Assembly (NCBI GenBank): GCA_003577305.1
Contig: QEVL01000040.1
Span: 1 to 32,405, forward strand
DNA length: 32,405 nucleotides
Direction: 5' to 3'
Origin: Burkholderiales bacterium
Lineage (GTDB): Bacteria; Pseudomonadota; Gammaproteobacteria; Burkholderiales; Burkholderiaceae_E
A program made the position numbers and the translations under genes. Each line of letters starts with the position of its first letter. The first letter of the stretch is position 1. Below are positions 16,801-25,070 of the stretch, piece after piece. Under the pieces are notes generated by a model. The model made no database searches and was not told the origin of the DNA. It saw only the letters and a program-made list of their open reading frames with translations.

Positions 16801-19256
16801 CCGACCTGCGCCGCCAGCGCCGCGAACGCGTCCGCATGCGGCCGGTTTTCCCGCAGCGCTGCCGCCGCATCGATCATCGGTTTCGGATCGAGCCGGAACG
16901 GCACGCTGCGCTGAAGCAGGTCGACCCACTCCTGGAAGCGTTCGCAGGCCGCGCCGATCAGCTCGTGCAGCGCCGGCGTGGCCGCGCGCTCCTCGGCGAG
17001 CCACAGGTTCATCACCTGCTCCATCGCCCAGCCGGCATCGCCGAAGTCGGCCAGCCCGACCATGCGGCTCGAGCCCTTCAGCGTGTGAAAGCCGCGCCGG
17101 ATCGTGGTGAGGACGGCCTGGTCGGCTGGTGCCCGGCGCGACTGCGCGGCAGCCTCGGTAATCGCTGCCAGGACTTCCTGCGCCTCGCCGAGGAAGATCC
17201 CGAGCAGTTCGCTGTCGATCTCGGCCTCGTCGCGCTGCGGCTCCTCGGGCTGCGTGGCCGCCTGCGCCGGCTGAGCGCCGGCGATGCCCGCCAGCGTGGC
17301 CTGCAGCGACGCATCGTCGCCCGACCCGCCGGTGTCGAGCAGCGCGATCGCGTCGCTCACCCGGCTCTTCAGCGCACCGTCGTCGACCAGTTGCGCATCA
17401 TCGCGCAGTTGTACCAGCGTCTCGCGCAGTTCGCTGCGCAGCGCGGCGTCGTCGGGCGCGTCGCGCAGCGAGCCGATCAGTTCACCGGCGCGCTGCGAGC
17501 GATCGGCGAGCAGCGATTCGGCGGTGTCCGCCGAAGGCGTCTGCAGCGCGAGCGCGCTGCGCGCCTCGAGCGCGACCACCACCGCCGGCGGCGCGCGCCG
17601 CGGTTCGTTCAGCTCGGCGCTGAACCGCCCGGTGGCGGAGTCGAACGCGAAACGCGCACCGCTGCGACCGCGCTGCTGCAATCCGTCGACGAAAAAGCCC
17701 AGCGCACCAAGACTGGAGGCAACCAGCTCGCAATCGTCGGCCGAAGGCGCGGCCTCCTGCTCCACGAAGCCACGCACGCGCTCGGCGATGCTGCGCGCCG
17801 CCGATGCGGCGTCGCGGTGACCGAGCAGCTGCAACGCGCCTGCCACCTGGTCGAGTTGCTGCGCGTTCTGCGGCAGATCGGCACGCTGCGTTGCATCGCG
17901 AAAGAACGAGTCGAGCGCCTGTTCGGCCGAGCGCAGGCTGCCCTGGGTCTCGGCAACGAAGCTGGCCATCGTCAGGCGCTCCTGCGCAGCGTGGCTCAGG
18001 TCGCGCAGCCACTGCGGCAACTCGCCCTGGAGCGAGTCGCCGGCCAGCGCCTGCCGCAGCCGAGCGGCCATTTCGCCCGCGCGCTCGTCGAGCTCGTCCT
18101 GCGCCCTGAAGCCACGCTCGAACCGTTGCTCGACGAAGAGCAACGCAGACGCGCCTTCGAGCGCCAGCGCCTCGGACACCGGCTCCGGCCGCGACACCAG
18201 CACCCGGCTGGCCTCGACGAAAGCTTCGACCAGGGCCTGCAAGCCCTCGCCCGGCAATGTCCCGACTGCCGCATGCAGGGCCGCGATCGCCTGCGCGAAT
18301 CCGTCCAGGTCGGCCCGGCTGCCCGCGGCCACCTTCTCCCAGGCCGGCTTGGCGCGGGTCAGCGCCTCGCGGGCCGCACCGACCGCGCGTACGTCGACGC
18401 GTCCGAAGCGCGGCACCTCGAAATCGACCGGCACCGTGCCCTCGATCTCGAAGGCGCGCAGCACCTCGGCAAGCAGCGGCGACGCGGGCGCCTTCGAGAG
18501 ATCGACGCGGGCGAGCGCGAACAGCGCGTCCTTCATCAGCCGCTCGGCCACCGGCGTGCCGTCGGCGATCGCGCGGCGCAACTGCAGGTTCATCCGGGCA
18601 AGCAGGCGCTTGCCGTAGACGTCGAGCACGATCGCGCCATCGTGCAGCGCCTCGAACCAGGCGAGGGCCACCTTCCAGAAGGTCGGATGCCGGGCACCGA
18701 TCTGCGAGCCGGCAACCATGTCGATCGCCTGGTGCAGCGCCGCGATGCCGGCCGCGTCGTCCGGCTTGCGCAGCACCTGGAGCAGGCCGCGCTCGAACTG
18801 CGCACGGTCGGCCGGATGCACCCGTTCGGCGCCGCGCGCCTCGAGCAGGTCACGATAGTAGGGGAACAGGTACAGCGGCTGCTGAGGCTCGCCGAGCAGC
18901 ACCTCGTCGAGATACTCGACGATCGCGCCGAATCCGCGCGCAATGCGCTCGACCAGTTCGCGCGACAGCCGCAACTGTCCGCGCTCGACCTGCTCGAGCA
19001 GCGTCTCGGCTTCCGCGCTGAGCAGCGACACCCCCGGAAGATCGACCAGCACCAGCGCGCCGTGCGCCTGGTGCAGCGTGACGCGCGCCGCGCGCAGCGC
19101 CGTCAGCTCGTCGTCGTGGGCATCGTCGCCGCGGCCGAGCTGCTCGCGCAGCTTCGCCTCGCTGGCGGCGAGCGACTCGCGGATCTCGCCCGCGCACCAC
19201 GACAGCGTGGCGAGATCGGGCGCTTCGGCAGGCGGTTGTCGGATCGCGTCGTTCAT
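13887..19256 (-). CDS. pilL: PilL/ChpA-type hybrid chemosensory histidine kinase
   Basis: A 1789-residue CheA-like hybrid kinase for type IV pilus control. The first 700 residues hold degenerate helical-bundle units (for example LHQAHGALVLVDLPG near 50-65). Three canonical HPt sites follow: H724 (HTLKGSSRMVG), H890 (HSLKGSAALVE) and H1037 (HTIKGSARMAG). An Ala/Pro linker, a dimerisation helix pair, the ATPase (N box LLRNAVAHGIE near 1376, G box SDDGGGLD, G2 GRGVGTDVV near 1466) and a CheW-like domain (about 1510-1640) come next. A receiver domain with D1713 (LMLVDIEMPRMDG) ends the protein. The start MNDAIRQ at 19256 was preferred to an upstream frame start at 19289 that overlaps pilJ. Homologue ChpA of Pseudomonas is longer (about 2470 residues). 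Confidence 0.94.
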   Translation of the reverse strand: MNDAIRQPPAEAPDLATLSWCAGEIRESLAASEAKLREQLGRGDDAHDDELTALRAARVTLHQAHGALVLVDLPGVSLLSAEAETLLEQVERGQLRLSRELVERIARGFGAIVEYLDEVLLGEPQQPLYLFPYYRDLLEARGAERVHPADRAQFERGLLQVLRKPDDAAGIAALHQAIDMVAGSQIGARHPTFWKVALAWFEALHDGAIVLDVYGKRLLARMNLQLRRAIADGTPVAERLMKDALFALARVDLSKAPASPLLAEVLRAFEIEGTVPVDFEVPRFGRVDVRAVGAAREALTRAKPAWEKVAAGSRADLDGFAQAIAALHAAVGTLPGEGLQALVEAFVEASRVLVSRPEPVSEALALEGASALLFVEQRFERGFRAQDELDERAGEMAARLRQALAGDSLQGELPQWLRDLSHAAQERLTMASFVAETQGSLRSAEQALDSFFRDATQRADLPQNAQQLDQVAGALQLLGHRDAASAARSIAERVRGFVEQEAAPSADDCELVASSLGALGFFVDGLQQRGRSGARFAFDSATGRFSAELNEPRRAPPAVVVALEARSALALQTPSADTAESLLADRSQRAGELIGSLRDAPDDAALRSELRETLVQLRDDAQLVDDGALKSRVSDAIALLDTGGSGDDASLQATLAGIAGAQPAQAATQPEEPQRDEAEIDSELLGIFLGEAQEVLAAITEAAAQSRRAPADQAVLTTIRRGFHTLKGSSRMVGLADFGDAGWAMEQVMNLWLAEERAATPALHELIGAACERFQEWVDLLQRSVPFRLDPKPMIDAAAALRENRPHADAFAALAAQVGAAGEAEVEVAPEEVAIAVDEVRVGERAISRPLYDIFLSEADDLIARLVADTTQWADEPGRAASEAAQRAMHSLKGSAALVELPDVQALAEQLEAFLLRQRASGRAVGVDDLSDYATAIERLQAMLHRFAAGSAPADESAALATAHALASRWDPRNAPPAQIEPLAVQAMLAGELDEELLPIFIEEATDYLPKIGENLRRWQAAPADRSVQQLLMRHLHTIKGSARMAGAMALGQLVHEMETRIEAASVLTVVPASLIEELIADCDNVVTMFEAIRDPAARQATREATAAAGPTPDTGADAAARVDVPPASEAGGQGAEPERDSDAAQAAHAPATLPAAAAAVVAGRPVAAAAPAMASPTPAAASLVRVRSDLLERVVNESGEVSIARSRMDNELGQLRQSLQDLTENVGRLRSQLREIEIQAESQIQARIALQRETSAEFDPLEFDRYTRFQELTRMLAESVNDVATVQHNAMRSLDAAAQDMTRQSQVLRELQQNLMRMRMVQFGSIGDRLYRVVRQAAKELGKRVALDIRGASVEVDRGVLERMAGPVEHLLRNAVAHGIEAPGQREAAGKPETGEIRLEVRQEGNEVVLTLSDDGGGLDHAKILARARSLGLVEADAQPGERELAEMIFTPGFSTASEVTELAGRGVGTDVVRAEVLSLGGRIDVESTRAAGTRFTVHLPLTLAIAQVVLVGVGASHYAIPSSSVEQVLQLKPQALAAAYRDGSIEWQGARVPMHYFGTLVDVADTRPIAQHLSPVVIVRSASLRLAIHVDTVSRNQEVVVKNVGTQVARVPGMGGATVLGTGEIVLILNPVRLAQAVLGDLWLERAAPGVQRAPLADAPPAVMVVDDSLTVRKATQRLLAREGYDVMLAKDGVDALRQLAERQPDLMLVDIEMPRMDGFDLTRHVRADERLRELPIVMITSRTADKHRNYALSLGVDAYLGKPYRDDELLGQVQAFTSSRRRRSGA

Positions 19257-19281
19257 CGCGTGAATTCGCGTGCGGGGTCGC

Positions 19282-21573
19282 TCAGGCAACCTTGAACCGC
19301 GACACCGAGTTCTTCAACTCGTGAGCCAGTTTCGAGAGCTGGCGAATCGACCCGGCGGTCTGCAGCGTGCCTTCGCTGGTCTGCTCGGTCACCAGCAGGA
19401 TACGCTGGATGGACTGGGCGACCGTCCCGGCCGATCCTGCCTGACGCGACGTCGTGGTCGAAAAGTCGTCGATCAGCTCGGCCAGCGTCGTCGACACGCG
19501 CCCGATCTCGCCCAGCGCGCGGCCCGCTTCGTCGGAGAGCCGCGTTCCTTCGACCACGCCCTGGGTGCTGCGCTCCATCGCCGACACCGCGTCGGCCGTG
19601 TCGGTCTGGATCGCGCGGATCAGCGCCGAGATCTGCCGCGTCGCCTCGGCCGAGCGTTCGGCCAGCCGCTGCACCTCCTCGGCGACGATGGTGAACCCGC
19701 GGCCCGCCTCGCCGGCCGACGCCGCCTGGATCGCCGCGTTCAGCGCCAGCACGTTGGTCTGCTCGGTGATGTCGGAGATCAGCTCGACGATCTCGCCGAT
19801 CTCCTGCGACGACTCGCCCAGCCGCTTGATCCGTTTCGCGGTGTCCTGGATCTGGTCGCGGATGCCGTTCATGCCGCTGATCGCGTTGTCCACCGCGCGC
19901 GAGCCGTCCTCGGAGGCATTCAGCGACTGGCGCGCCACCTTCACCGACTCGGCGGCGCGCGCCGACACGTCGTTGATCTGCTGCGCCATGCGCAACACCG
20001 CCTCGCCGGTCTCGCGGATCTCGCGCGACTGCTGCTCGCTCGCCGCCTGCAGGCTCGACGCGGTCGTCTGCGCCTGCGAAGACGCGTCGTTCACCAGCTC
20101 GGCGGTGGCGTTGATCCGGGCGACCAGGTTGCGCAGCTCCTCCACCGTGTAGTTCACCGAATCGGCAATCGCGCCGGTGATGTCCTCGGACACCGTCGCC
20201 TGCACCGTGAGGTCGCCGTCAGCCACCTCCTGCAGTTCGTTCATCAGCCTGAGAATCGCCGCCTGGTTCTGGTCGTTGGTGCGCTTGGCGTCCTGTTCGA
20301 GCCGCTGCGCGACCGCCTGCTGGCGCTCGGCGTCCTCGGCGCGCTGTTCGCTGTCGGACAGGAACGCGCGGAACAGGCCGTATACCGCGAACAGCGCGAG
20401 CATGCCGAACATCGCGGCGATCGCCAGGTTCCAGGCACGCCCCGACTCGCCGGCCTGCAGCTTCGCGCGCACCGCCTCGAGCTGCGTGCGCACCGGCTCG
20501 CTGTCGCCGAAGATGCGCCGCTCCGACAGCTTGGCCTGCTGCAGCCGCGGCAGGCTCGACAGCACGCCGGCGAGCGCCGGGTCGATGCTCGCCATCGTCT
20601 TCTTCAGTTCGTTCAGCGCACGTCGCGCATCCGGATCGCCGGCAGCCGGAAGACGCATCCGGTCGTTGCCCGAGAGCAGGCTCTCGGTGAGCTCGCGAAA
20701 GCTGCTCACCGACTGCCGAAGATTCGCCTCGGCGGTGTTGTCGGCCATGCCCGAGAACACGAGCTCGTTCACGTCCTTGGCGATGCGCTGGGTGAGCATC
20801 ACCAGCTCGCCGGCCGCCGCCACTTCGCGGTTCGACGCGCCCGACTGCAGCTTGCTCGCGGCCACCGCCTGCGCGGCGTCGAGCATCTGCGGATTCACCC
20901 TGATCACCTCGCGGCGCATCGCGCCCAGCGACTGCAGCAGCGCGCTCTGGTAGCCGATCATCTGCGCTGCCTCGCTCGACGCCGACCAGGCCTGCTGCAA
21001 CCGGTTCACGTCGGACAGCATTTCGCTGGGCACCGCGTGCACACCGTCGCCCCCCTCGGCGAGCCGGGCGACCGAGCGGTTCACGATCTCGCGGCTCTCG
21101 CGCAACTGCGTGAAGGCGTCGGGGTCGCCGGCGATCGCCTGCGGCGCAGCCTTGGCGACGCGCTGCGAGTGCGTCAGCGCGTCGCCCACTTCCTGCAGCC
21201 AGCGCGCCCCGTCGGCGGCCTGGCGCGAATCGAGCCACAGGAACACGAACGCGATCAGCACCGCGACGAACAGCATCGGCACCCAGACTTCGAGCTGCTT
21301 GCGAAACGGCATCGCGCCGATCACCGGGATGCGGAAGCGCTCGCGCGGGCGTGCGGCCGGCACCGGTGCCTCGACCGGCTCGCTGACGGCGAGGCGGCTC
21401 CTCGGCGACGCGGACGGCGCGGCGGCAGGGGCCACCGCAGGCGCGGTCGCCGCAGCCGGTGCGAAGCCCGTGTCCGGCAGCAGGTCTTCGAGGATCGCCG
21501 AGTCCGGCGCGAGGTCTTCGTGCCGGTTGGTGCGAGGCTGCATGAAGGCGGGAAGCTTGATCGCCACTTTCAT
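19282..21573 (-). CDS. pilJ: PilJ methyl-accepting chemotaxis protein
   Basis: A 763-residue MCP of the pilus chemosensory system. A cytoplasmic Ala/Pro-rich N-terminus (1-95) precedes TM1 (about 97-114, [17 protein letters not shown]), a periplasmic helical PilJ-type sensor region, and TM2 (about 383-403, [19 protein letters not shown]). The signalling tip has the usual hairpin [20 protein letters not shown] followed by [18 protein letters not shown]. The start ATG 21573 has GGAGA seven bases upstream; the longer frame upstream runs inside pilI. PilJ passes pilus-surface cues to PilI and PilL; the 95-residue N-terminal extension is longer than I expect for PilJ. Confidence 0.94.
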   Translation of the reverse strand: MKVAIKLPAFMQPRTNRHEDLAPDSAILEDLLPDTGFAPAAATAPAVAPAAAPSASPRSRLAVSEPVEAPVPAARPRERFRIPVIGAMPFRKQLEVWVPMLFVAVLIAFVFLWLDSRQAADGARWLQEVGDALTHSQRVAKAAPQAIAGDPDAFTQLRESREIVNRSVARLAEGGDGVHAVPSEMLSDVNRLQQAWSASSEAAQMIGYQSALLQSLGAMRREVIRVNPQMLDAAQAVAASKLQSGASNREVAAAGELVMLTQRIAKDVNELVFSGMADNTAEANLRQSVSSFRELTESLLSGNDRMRLPAAGDPDARRALNELKKTMASIDPALAGVLSSLPRLQQAKLSERRIFGDSEPVRTQLEAVRAKLQAGESGRAWNLAIAAMFGMLALFAVYGLFRAFLSDSEQRAEDAERQQAVAQRLEQDAKRTNDQNQAAILRLMNELQEVADGDLTVQATVSEDITGAIADSVNYTVEELRNLVARINATAELVNDASSQAQTTASSLQAASEQQSREIRETGEAVLRMAQQINDVSARAAESVKVARQSLNASEDGSRAVDNAISGMNGIRDQIQDTAKRIKRLGESSQEIGEIVELISDITEQTNVLALNAAIQAASAGEAGRGFTIVAEEVQRLAERSAEATRQISALIRAIQTDTADAVSAMERSTQGVVEGTRLSDEAGRALGEIGRVSTTLAELIDDFSTTTSRQAGSAGTVAQSIQRILLVTEQTSEGTLQTAGSIRQLSKLAHELKNSVSRFKVA

Positions 21574-21593
21574 CTTCGGTTCTCCGCAGCGGT

Positions 21594-22118
21594 TCAGCGA
21601 CTCACGGCAAGAAAGCGCTCGTCGCCCGCCAGTCGTTCCAGGCTGAGTTCGGTCCAGCGATGGCCCTGTTCGTCGACCCATCCGCGACCCAGCCACGAAT
21701 GCCCGGCATCTTCGGCGGGAGCGTCTTCGGCTTCGGCCATGCCCGACAGGTTCTGAAGGCCGAGCATCCGGTCGACCAGGATCGCGCCATTCAGGTTCAG
21801 CCGCGGCGCAAAGGCGACCAGCCGCGCCTCCTTCGTGTTCGGCGTGAAGTCGCCGCCGGCAAAGCGCGCCAGGTCGGAGACGCCGTAGAGCGAGCCGCGC
21901 AGGTTTACCAGGCCCATGAACCAGTCCTGCGTGAGCGGCACCGACGCATACGCGCCACTGCAGGCTGCGATCTCGCCGGCCTCGGACAGTTCGACGAGAA
22001 GGCGCCGGCCGCCGACCTGCACGCCCAGCCGCGCGGCCTGCGCGGGCTCCGCGGCGGCCTGGCGCAGACGCTCCGACAGCCGCGCCTGGAAGTCGCGCAG
22101 GTGCGTGCGATCGGCCAT
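21594..22118 (-). CDS. pilI: PilI, CheW-like adaptor of the pilus chemosensory system
   Basis: A 174-residue CheW-domain protein linking PilJ to Pil[45 protein letters not shown] and [12 protein letters not shown] follow the CheW pattern of two five-stranded barrels. The C-terminal [19 protein letters not shown] is the PilI-type end. The start at ATG 22118 lies two bases after the pilH stop, so the genes are likely translationally coupled. Confidence 0.92.
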   Translation of the reverse strand: MADRTHLRDFQARLSERLRQAAAEPAQAARLGVQVGGRRLLVELSEAGEIAACSGAYASVPLTQDWFMGLVNLRGSLYGVSDLARFAGGDFTPNTKEARLVAFAPRLNLNGAILVDRMLGLQNLSGMAEAEDAPAEDAGHSWLGRGWVDEQGHRWTELSLERLAGDERFLAVSR

Positions 22119-22120
22119 CG

Positions 22121-22489
22121 TCAGTGCGCCAGATCGGCCACGCGGGCCAGAAGTTCGTCGGGCCTGATCGGCTTGACCAGGTACTCGCGCGCCCCCTGCC
22201 GCAGGCCCCAGATGCGATCGGTCTCGTTGGACTTGCTGGTGCAGATGATGATGGGGATGCCCTGCGTTTCGGGGTCGCGCGACAGCGTGCGCGTCACCTG
22301 AAAGCCGTTCTGGCCGGGCATGACCACGTCCATCACCACGAGGCTCGGGCGCTCGGTTTTCGCCTTGGCGATCGCCTCCTGGCCGTTCTCGGCGGTGATG
22401 ACCGTGTAGCCCTTCCTCGCCAGCAGCTCGGCGAGGAAGAAGCGTTCGGTCGGCGAATCGTCGACGACCAGGATCTTCTGCGATGCCAT
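22121..22489 (-). CDS. pilH: PilH response regulator (single receiver domain)
   Basis: A 122-residue CheY-like receiver: acid pair D10-D11, phosphoacceptor D54 ([12 protein letters not shown]), T84 and K106 ([11 protein letters not shown]) are all present. There is no output domain. In Pseudomonas PilH acts with PilG downstream of ChpA, modulating pilus retraction and cAMP levels. The ATG has GGA in AAGGACC upstream. The gap to pilG is 48 bases, the largest in the operon after the one before rubredoxin. Confidence 0.93.
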   Translation of the reverse strand: MASQKILVVDDSPTERFFLAELLARKGYTVITAENGQEAIAKAKTERPSLVVMDVVMPGQNGFQVTRTLSRDPETQGIPIIICTSKSNETDRIWGLRQGAREYLVKPIRPDELLARVADLAH

Positions 22490-22537
22490 GAGGGGGTCCT
22501 TGGTTCCGTGTTCGCGGGTGTTCAGTGCCGCGCGTGC

Positions 22538-22963
22538 TCAGGCGCTCGCCTGTTCGGCGCCGGACAGCGCGGCCACTCGCCGCGCGCATTCGCCGGCGGT
22601 GCGGATCAGGCTCTCCTTGGTGAAGGGCTTGGTCAGGTACCGGTCGCAGCCCACCATGCGGCCGCGGGCGCGATCGAACAGCCCGTCCTTGCTCGACAGC
22701 ATCACCACCGGGGTGTCGCTGAAGCGCGGGCTCTTCTTGATCAGCGCGCAGGTCTGGTAGCCGTCGAGCCGCGGCATCAGGATGTCGCAGAAGATCAGGT
22801 CGGGGTCGTGGTCGGCGATCTTCGCCAGCGCATCGAACCCGTCGTCGGCGAGGATCACCTGGCAGCCGGACTGCTTCAGGAAGATCTCGGCACTGCGACG
22901 GATGGTGTTGCTGTCGTCGATCACCATCACCTTCAGGCCCGCGAGCCCGGCGGCAGTGTTCAT
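22538..22963 (-). CDS. pilG: PilG response regulator (single receiver domain)
   Basis: A 141-residue CheY-like receiver: D16-D17 (VMVIDDSNTIRRSAE), phosphoacceptor D60 (LIFCDILMPRLDGYQ), S90 and K112 (YLTKPFTKESLI). SNTIRRSAEIFLKQ and MLSSKDGLFDRARGRMVG are characteristic of PilG rather than PilH. I start at ATG 22963 (MNTAAG); upstream open codons overlap the rubredoxin stop. The rubredoxin stop lies two bases from this start, pointing to one message for both. Confidence 0.93.
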   Translation of the reverse strand: MNTAAGLAGLKVMVIDDSNTIRRSAEIFLKQSGCQVILADDGFDALAKIADHDPDLIFCDILMPRLDGYQTCALIKKSPRFSDTPVVMLSSKDGLFDRARGRMVGCDRYLTKPFTKESLIRTAGECARRVAALSGAEQASA

Positions 22964-22964
22964 C

Positions 22965-23153
22965 TCATATCTCCACCATCTCGAACTCTTCCTTGCGGGC
23001 GCCGCATTCGGGGCAGGTCCAGTTGGGCGGGATGTCTTCCCAGCGCGTGCCGGGGGCAATCCCCTCCTCCGGCAAGCCCTTTTCCTCTTCGTACATCCAC
23101 CCGCATATCAGGCACATCCACGTGCGGTACCCTGCGCCCGGCGCATCGCTCAT
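22965..23153 (-). CDS. rubA: Rubredoxin
   Basis: A 62-residue rubredoxin with both iron-binding pairs, C14-x-x-C17-G and C47-P-x-C50-G, and the usual WEDIPPNWTCPECG loop. It is a one-electron carrier with a single Fe(Cys)4 centre in the cytoplasm. ATG 23153 (MSDAPG) has AAGGGA upstream and is preferred to the upstream in-frame ATG at 23192. It is the first gene of the pil chemosensory operon, two bases before pilG. Its redox partner is not evident from the window. Confidence 0.95.
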   Translation of the reverse strand: MSDAPGAGYRTWMCLICGWMYEEEKGLPEEGIAPGTRWEDIPPNWTCPECGARKEEFEMVEI

Positions 23154-23261
23154 TGCTCGTTCCCTTCGGCTGGCTTGCGGCGCTGCCCCCACGGGCCTCG
23201 AGCCGGTTTCGTATTGGCATCGGCACGCTCAGGGCGACCGTGCGGCGATGTTAACCTCGCA

Positions 23262-23280
23262 TGAAAGGGCTCACCTTTCA
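23262..23280. promoter_or_regulatory. 19-bp perfect inverted repeat between rubredoxin/pil operon and thiE
   Basis: TGAAAGG-GCTCA-CCTTTCA is a perfect 7-5-7 inverted repeat in the 175-base divergent gap, 49 bases before thiE. It may be an operator for either direction or an RNA hairpin in the thiE leader. It has no following T-tract. No THI-box (TPP riboswitch) core was found in this gap. Confidence 0.4.
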
Positions 23281-23328
23281 TCGCCGACCAGTGGCCCCGG
23301 TGTTGCGACAAACGCACAGGATTTTCCG

Positions 23329-24054
23329 ATGAGCAAGCGGCTGCCGACCGGCCTCTACGCATTGACGCCGGACACCGTCGACGACGACTGGCTCGCGATG
23401 GCCGTTGCGGCGGCGATTCGCGGAGGCGCGTCGGCGGTGCAATACCGCAACAAGGTTGCCGACGCAGCACAAAGGCTGCGTCAGGCGCAGCGGCTTGCCC
23501 GCATCTGCCGCGAAGCGGGCGCGCTGTTCATCGTCAACGACACGGTCGAGCTGGCCAACGCGGTGAACGCCGACGGCCTGCACATCGGACGCGATGACGG
23601 CGACCCGGCGACGGTGCGCGCCGCACTGGGCTCGCAGCCGGTGCTCGGCGTGTCGTGCTACGACTCGTTCGAGCGCGCGCGGGCGGTGCGCGGGATTGCC
23701 GACTACGTCGCGTTCGGCAGCGTGTTCGTGTCGGCGGTCAAGCTGGGGGCGGTACGCGCTCCACTCGGGTTGTTTGCACGGGGACGCGAGGCGGGGATGC
23801 ACGCCGTGGCGATCGGCGGAATCGACGCGGGGAACGCGTACGAGGTGGCTCAGGCGGGGGCGGAGGCGGTGGCGGTGATTACGGCGGTGTTCGGGGAGGC
23901 CGGGGGTGCGGGGCGTGCGGATGCGGCGCAGATCGGGGAGAATGCGCGCAGGGTGGTCGAGACGTTCGTAACCGGACTGCGGACGACGACGAGTGGGCCA
24001 GACGCCTCAGCCAAGCTATCCCGGATTGCGTCGATGCGTACGAAGCGGGAGTGA
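23329..24054 (+). CDS. thiE: Thiamine-phosphate synthase
   Basis: A 241-residue TIM-barrel ThiE, joining HMP-pyrophosphate and thiazole phosphate to thiamine phosphate. Landmarks: LYALTPD near 9-15, QYRNK at 38-42, FIVND at 67-71, DGLHIGRDD at 82-90, LGVSCYDS, YVAFGSVFVSAVKLGAVRAP (usual G-x-F-x-S-x-x-K phosphate loop) and VAIGGI. The start ATG 23329 has CAGGA upstream. The last 30 residues (TTTSGPDASAKLSRI onwards) extend beyond the usual ThiE end and look unstructured. It runs opposite to rubredoxin-pilG, a linkage I recall for thiamine genes in betaproteobacteria. Confidence 0.9.
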   Translation: MSKRLPTGLYALTPDTVDDDWLAMAVAAAIRGGASAVQYRNKVADAAQRLRQAQRLARICREAGALFIVNDTVELANAVNADGLHIGRDDGDPATVRAALGSQPVLGVSCYDSFERARAVRGIADYVAFGSVFVSAVKLGAVRAPLGLFARGREAGMHAVAIGGIDAGNAYEVAQAGAEAVAVITAVFGEAGGAGRADAAQIGENARRVVETFVTGLRTTTSGPDASAKLSRIASMRTKRE

Positions 24055-24206
24055 AGCCTTCCGCTCCGATACTGGCGTGTCCGGTGCCGCGGCACCATTG
24101 CATCGGAGACACAATCGGCCTCGAGCAATCGCGCGCTGTACTTCACTCGCTGCAATCAACACGTGGCGGGACTTGCAGCCGCAGGAGCGCGTCCGTGCCG
24201 GGCGCA

Positions 24207-24235
24207 CCAAGAAGAAGGCCCGCTTGCGCGGGCCT
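24207..24235 (-). terminator. Rho-independent terminator of the pilin gene
   Basis: On the minus strand AGGCCCGC-GCAA-GCGGGCCT is a perfect 8-base stem closed by a GNRA-type loop (24235-24216), followed by TCTTCTT. It lies 31 bases after the pilin stop and reads in the pilin direction. It also separates pilA from the convergent thiE. Confidence 0.85.
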
Positions 24236-24266
24236 CTTCCGACGATGTCACTTGACGAGAGATCGC

Positions 24267-24710
24267 TCAGACCTTCGGCAGATATTTCGCAGGAACGCTA
24301 CCGCCAACCGTCCATGAGCACTGGGCGCCGGACACGCACGTTGCCGTGTAGACGACATCTTCCGTATCCACGGTGCTCTCGCCCGTGCCCTGCATCACAA
24401 CCGTGACCGTTCCAGTGGTAGCAGACGTGCCCGCAGCAGTGACCGATGTCACGTACTTGCTCTTGATATCTGTCGCGTCAGCCAGGCCGAGCGAGGCGTT
24501 GTCCGCCCCGTTCAGAGTGCCTTCGTTGAACGCAAGCGAAATTGCCGTTCGCGCAGTGGACGAAATACTGGTGGCCTCGGAGACCTTCGCACGGATCGTG
24601 TAGTCCTGGTACGCCGGCAGCGCCACCGCCGCCAGGATGCCGATGATCGCCACGACGATCATCAGTTCGATCAGGGTGAAACCCTGTTGAAGTTGCTTGC
24701 GGATCTTCAT
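24267..24710 (-). CDS. pilA: Type IV major pilin (PilA-like)
   Basis: A 147-residue type IV pilin precursor. The leader [10 protein letters not shown] is cut before F11, giving [27 protein letters not shown] with the conserved mature Glu5 (E15 here). The following hydrophobic helix anchors the subunit in the inner membrane and later packs the fibre core. C125 and C131 near the C-terminus make a short disulphide loop. Mature length is 137 residues. The start has CGGAG six to ten bases upstream, and a sigma-54-type promoter lies about 65 bases upstream. It stands alone with its own terminator. Its closeness to pilGHIJL supports it as the main pilin rather than a minor pilin. Confidence 0.92.
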   Translation of the reverse strand: MKIRKQLQQGFTLIELMIVVAIIGILAAVALPAYQDYTIRAKVSEATSISSTARTAISLAFNEGTLNGADNASLGLADATDIKSKYVTSVTAAGTSATTGTVTVVMQGTGESTVDTEDVVYTATCVSGAQCSWTVGGSVPAKYLPKV

Positions 24711-25070
24711 CTGTTCAGCTCCGGATGAGTGATTGGGGAAGTCGGCCGACGACGTCGACTCGCGTATCCAGTCGCAGGCTTCGTGCCACCGCCTGCATGC
24801 GGCGCCTTTCGGCCGACGGATGGTCGGCACACGACACGGGCGTGATGTTCGTCACGTTGGATGTCGGCTCGCCAGTGCGGCACGTGGCAGAAAAGCGCGC
24901 AAGAGATTGCCGCAACCCGGCAGGACTTGACGCGCAGCGTCACCAGCAAGCGCTACGAAAGTCAACGCCCGGAGCCGGCTTCATCCGGCAGTCGTAGGCC
25001 ATCCCGAGGTCAGTCGAGGCAGCGCGCGCCGGGACCGTGCGGTAGACTGCCCTCGATGGAGGCTCCGGCA
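24711..25070. other. Divergent intergenic region of pilA and the DUF1640-like gene
   Basis: 360 bases with no gene I can support. It holds the RpoN-type promoter of pilA (24774-24788), the GC palindrome GTCGGCCGAC (24741-24750), and a 6-3-6 inverted repeat TGACGC-GCA-GCGTCA (24928-24942) nearer the DUF1640-like gene. GGAGG (25058-25062) is the ribosome-binding site of that gene. Short open frames across it have no ribosome-binding site or family features. Confidence 0.6.
24774..24788 (-). promoter_or_regulatory. Sigma-54 (RpoN) type promoter of pilA
   Basis: Minus-strand TGGCACGAAGCCTGC matches the -24/-12 consensus TGGCACG-N4-TTGC at all bases but one, with exactly 10 bases between the GG and GC pairs. 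Transcription would start near 24762, about 50 bases before the pilA ATG. In Pseudomonas pilA is RpoN- and PilR-dependent. Confidence 0.75.

Noticed and set aside
12729..19295. A very long open frame (over 2100 codons) on the plus strand opposite ruvX and pilL
   Set aside because: It mirrors the high-GC codon pattern of pilL, is rich in Arg/His/Gln with no domain pattern, and the minus strand carries well-defined kinase, HPt and receiver motifs.
23154..23328. TPP riboswitch upstream of thiE
   Set aside because: No CUGAGA-type THI-box core was found in the gap, only the 19-base palindrome.
24083..24096. GGTGCCGCGGCACC palindrome after thiE as a terminator
   Set aside because: It is a perfect palindrome but has only a two-base centre and no T-tract; the better terminator of the gap reads from the pilA side.
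24725..24997. Short open frames in the pilA upstream region
   Set aside because: They lack ribosome-binding sites and overlap the RpoN promoter; they are noise in high-GC DNA.
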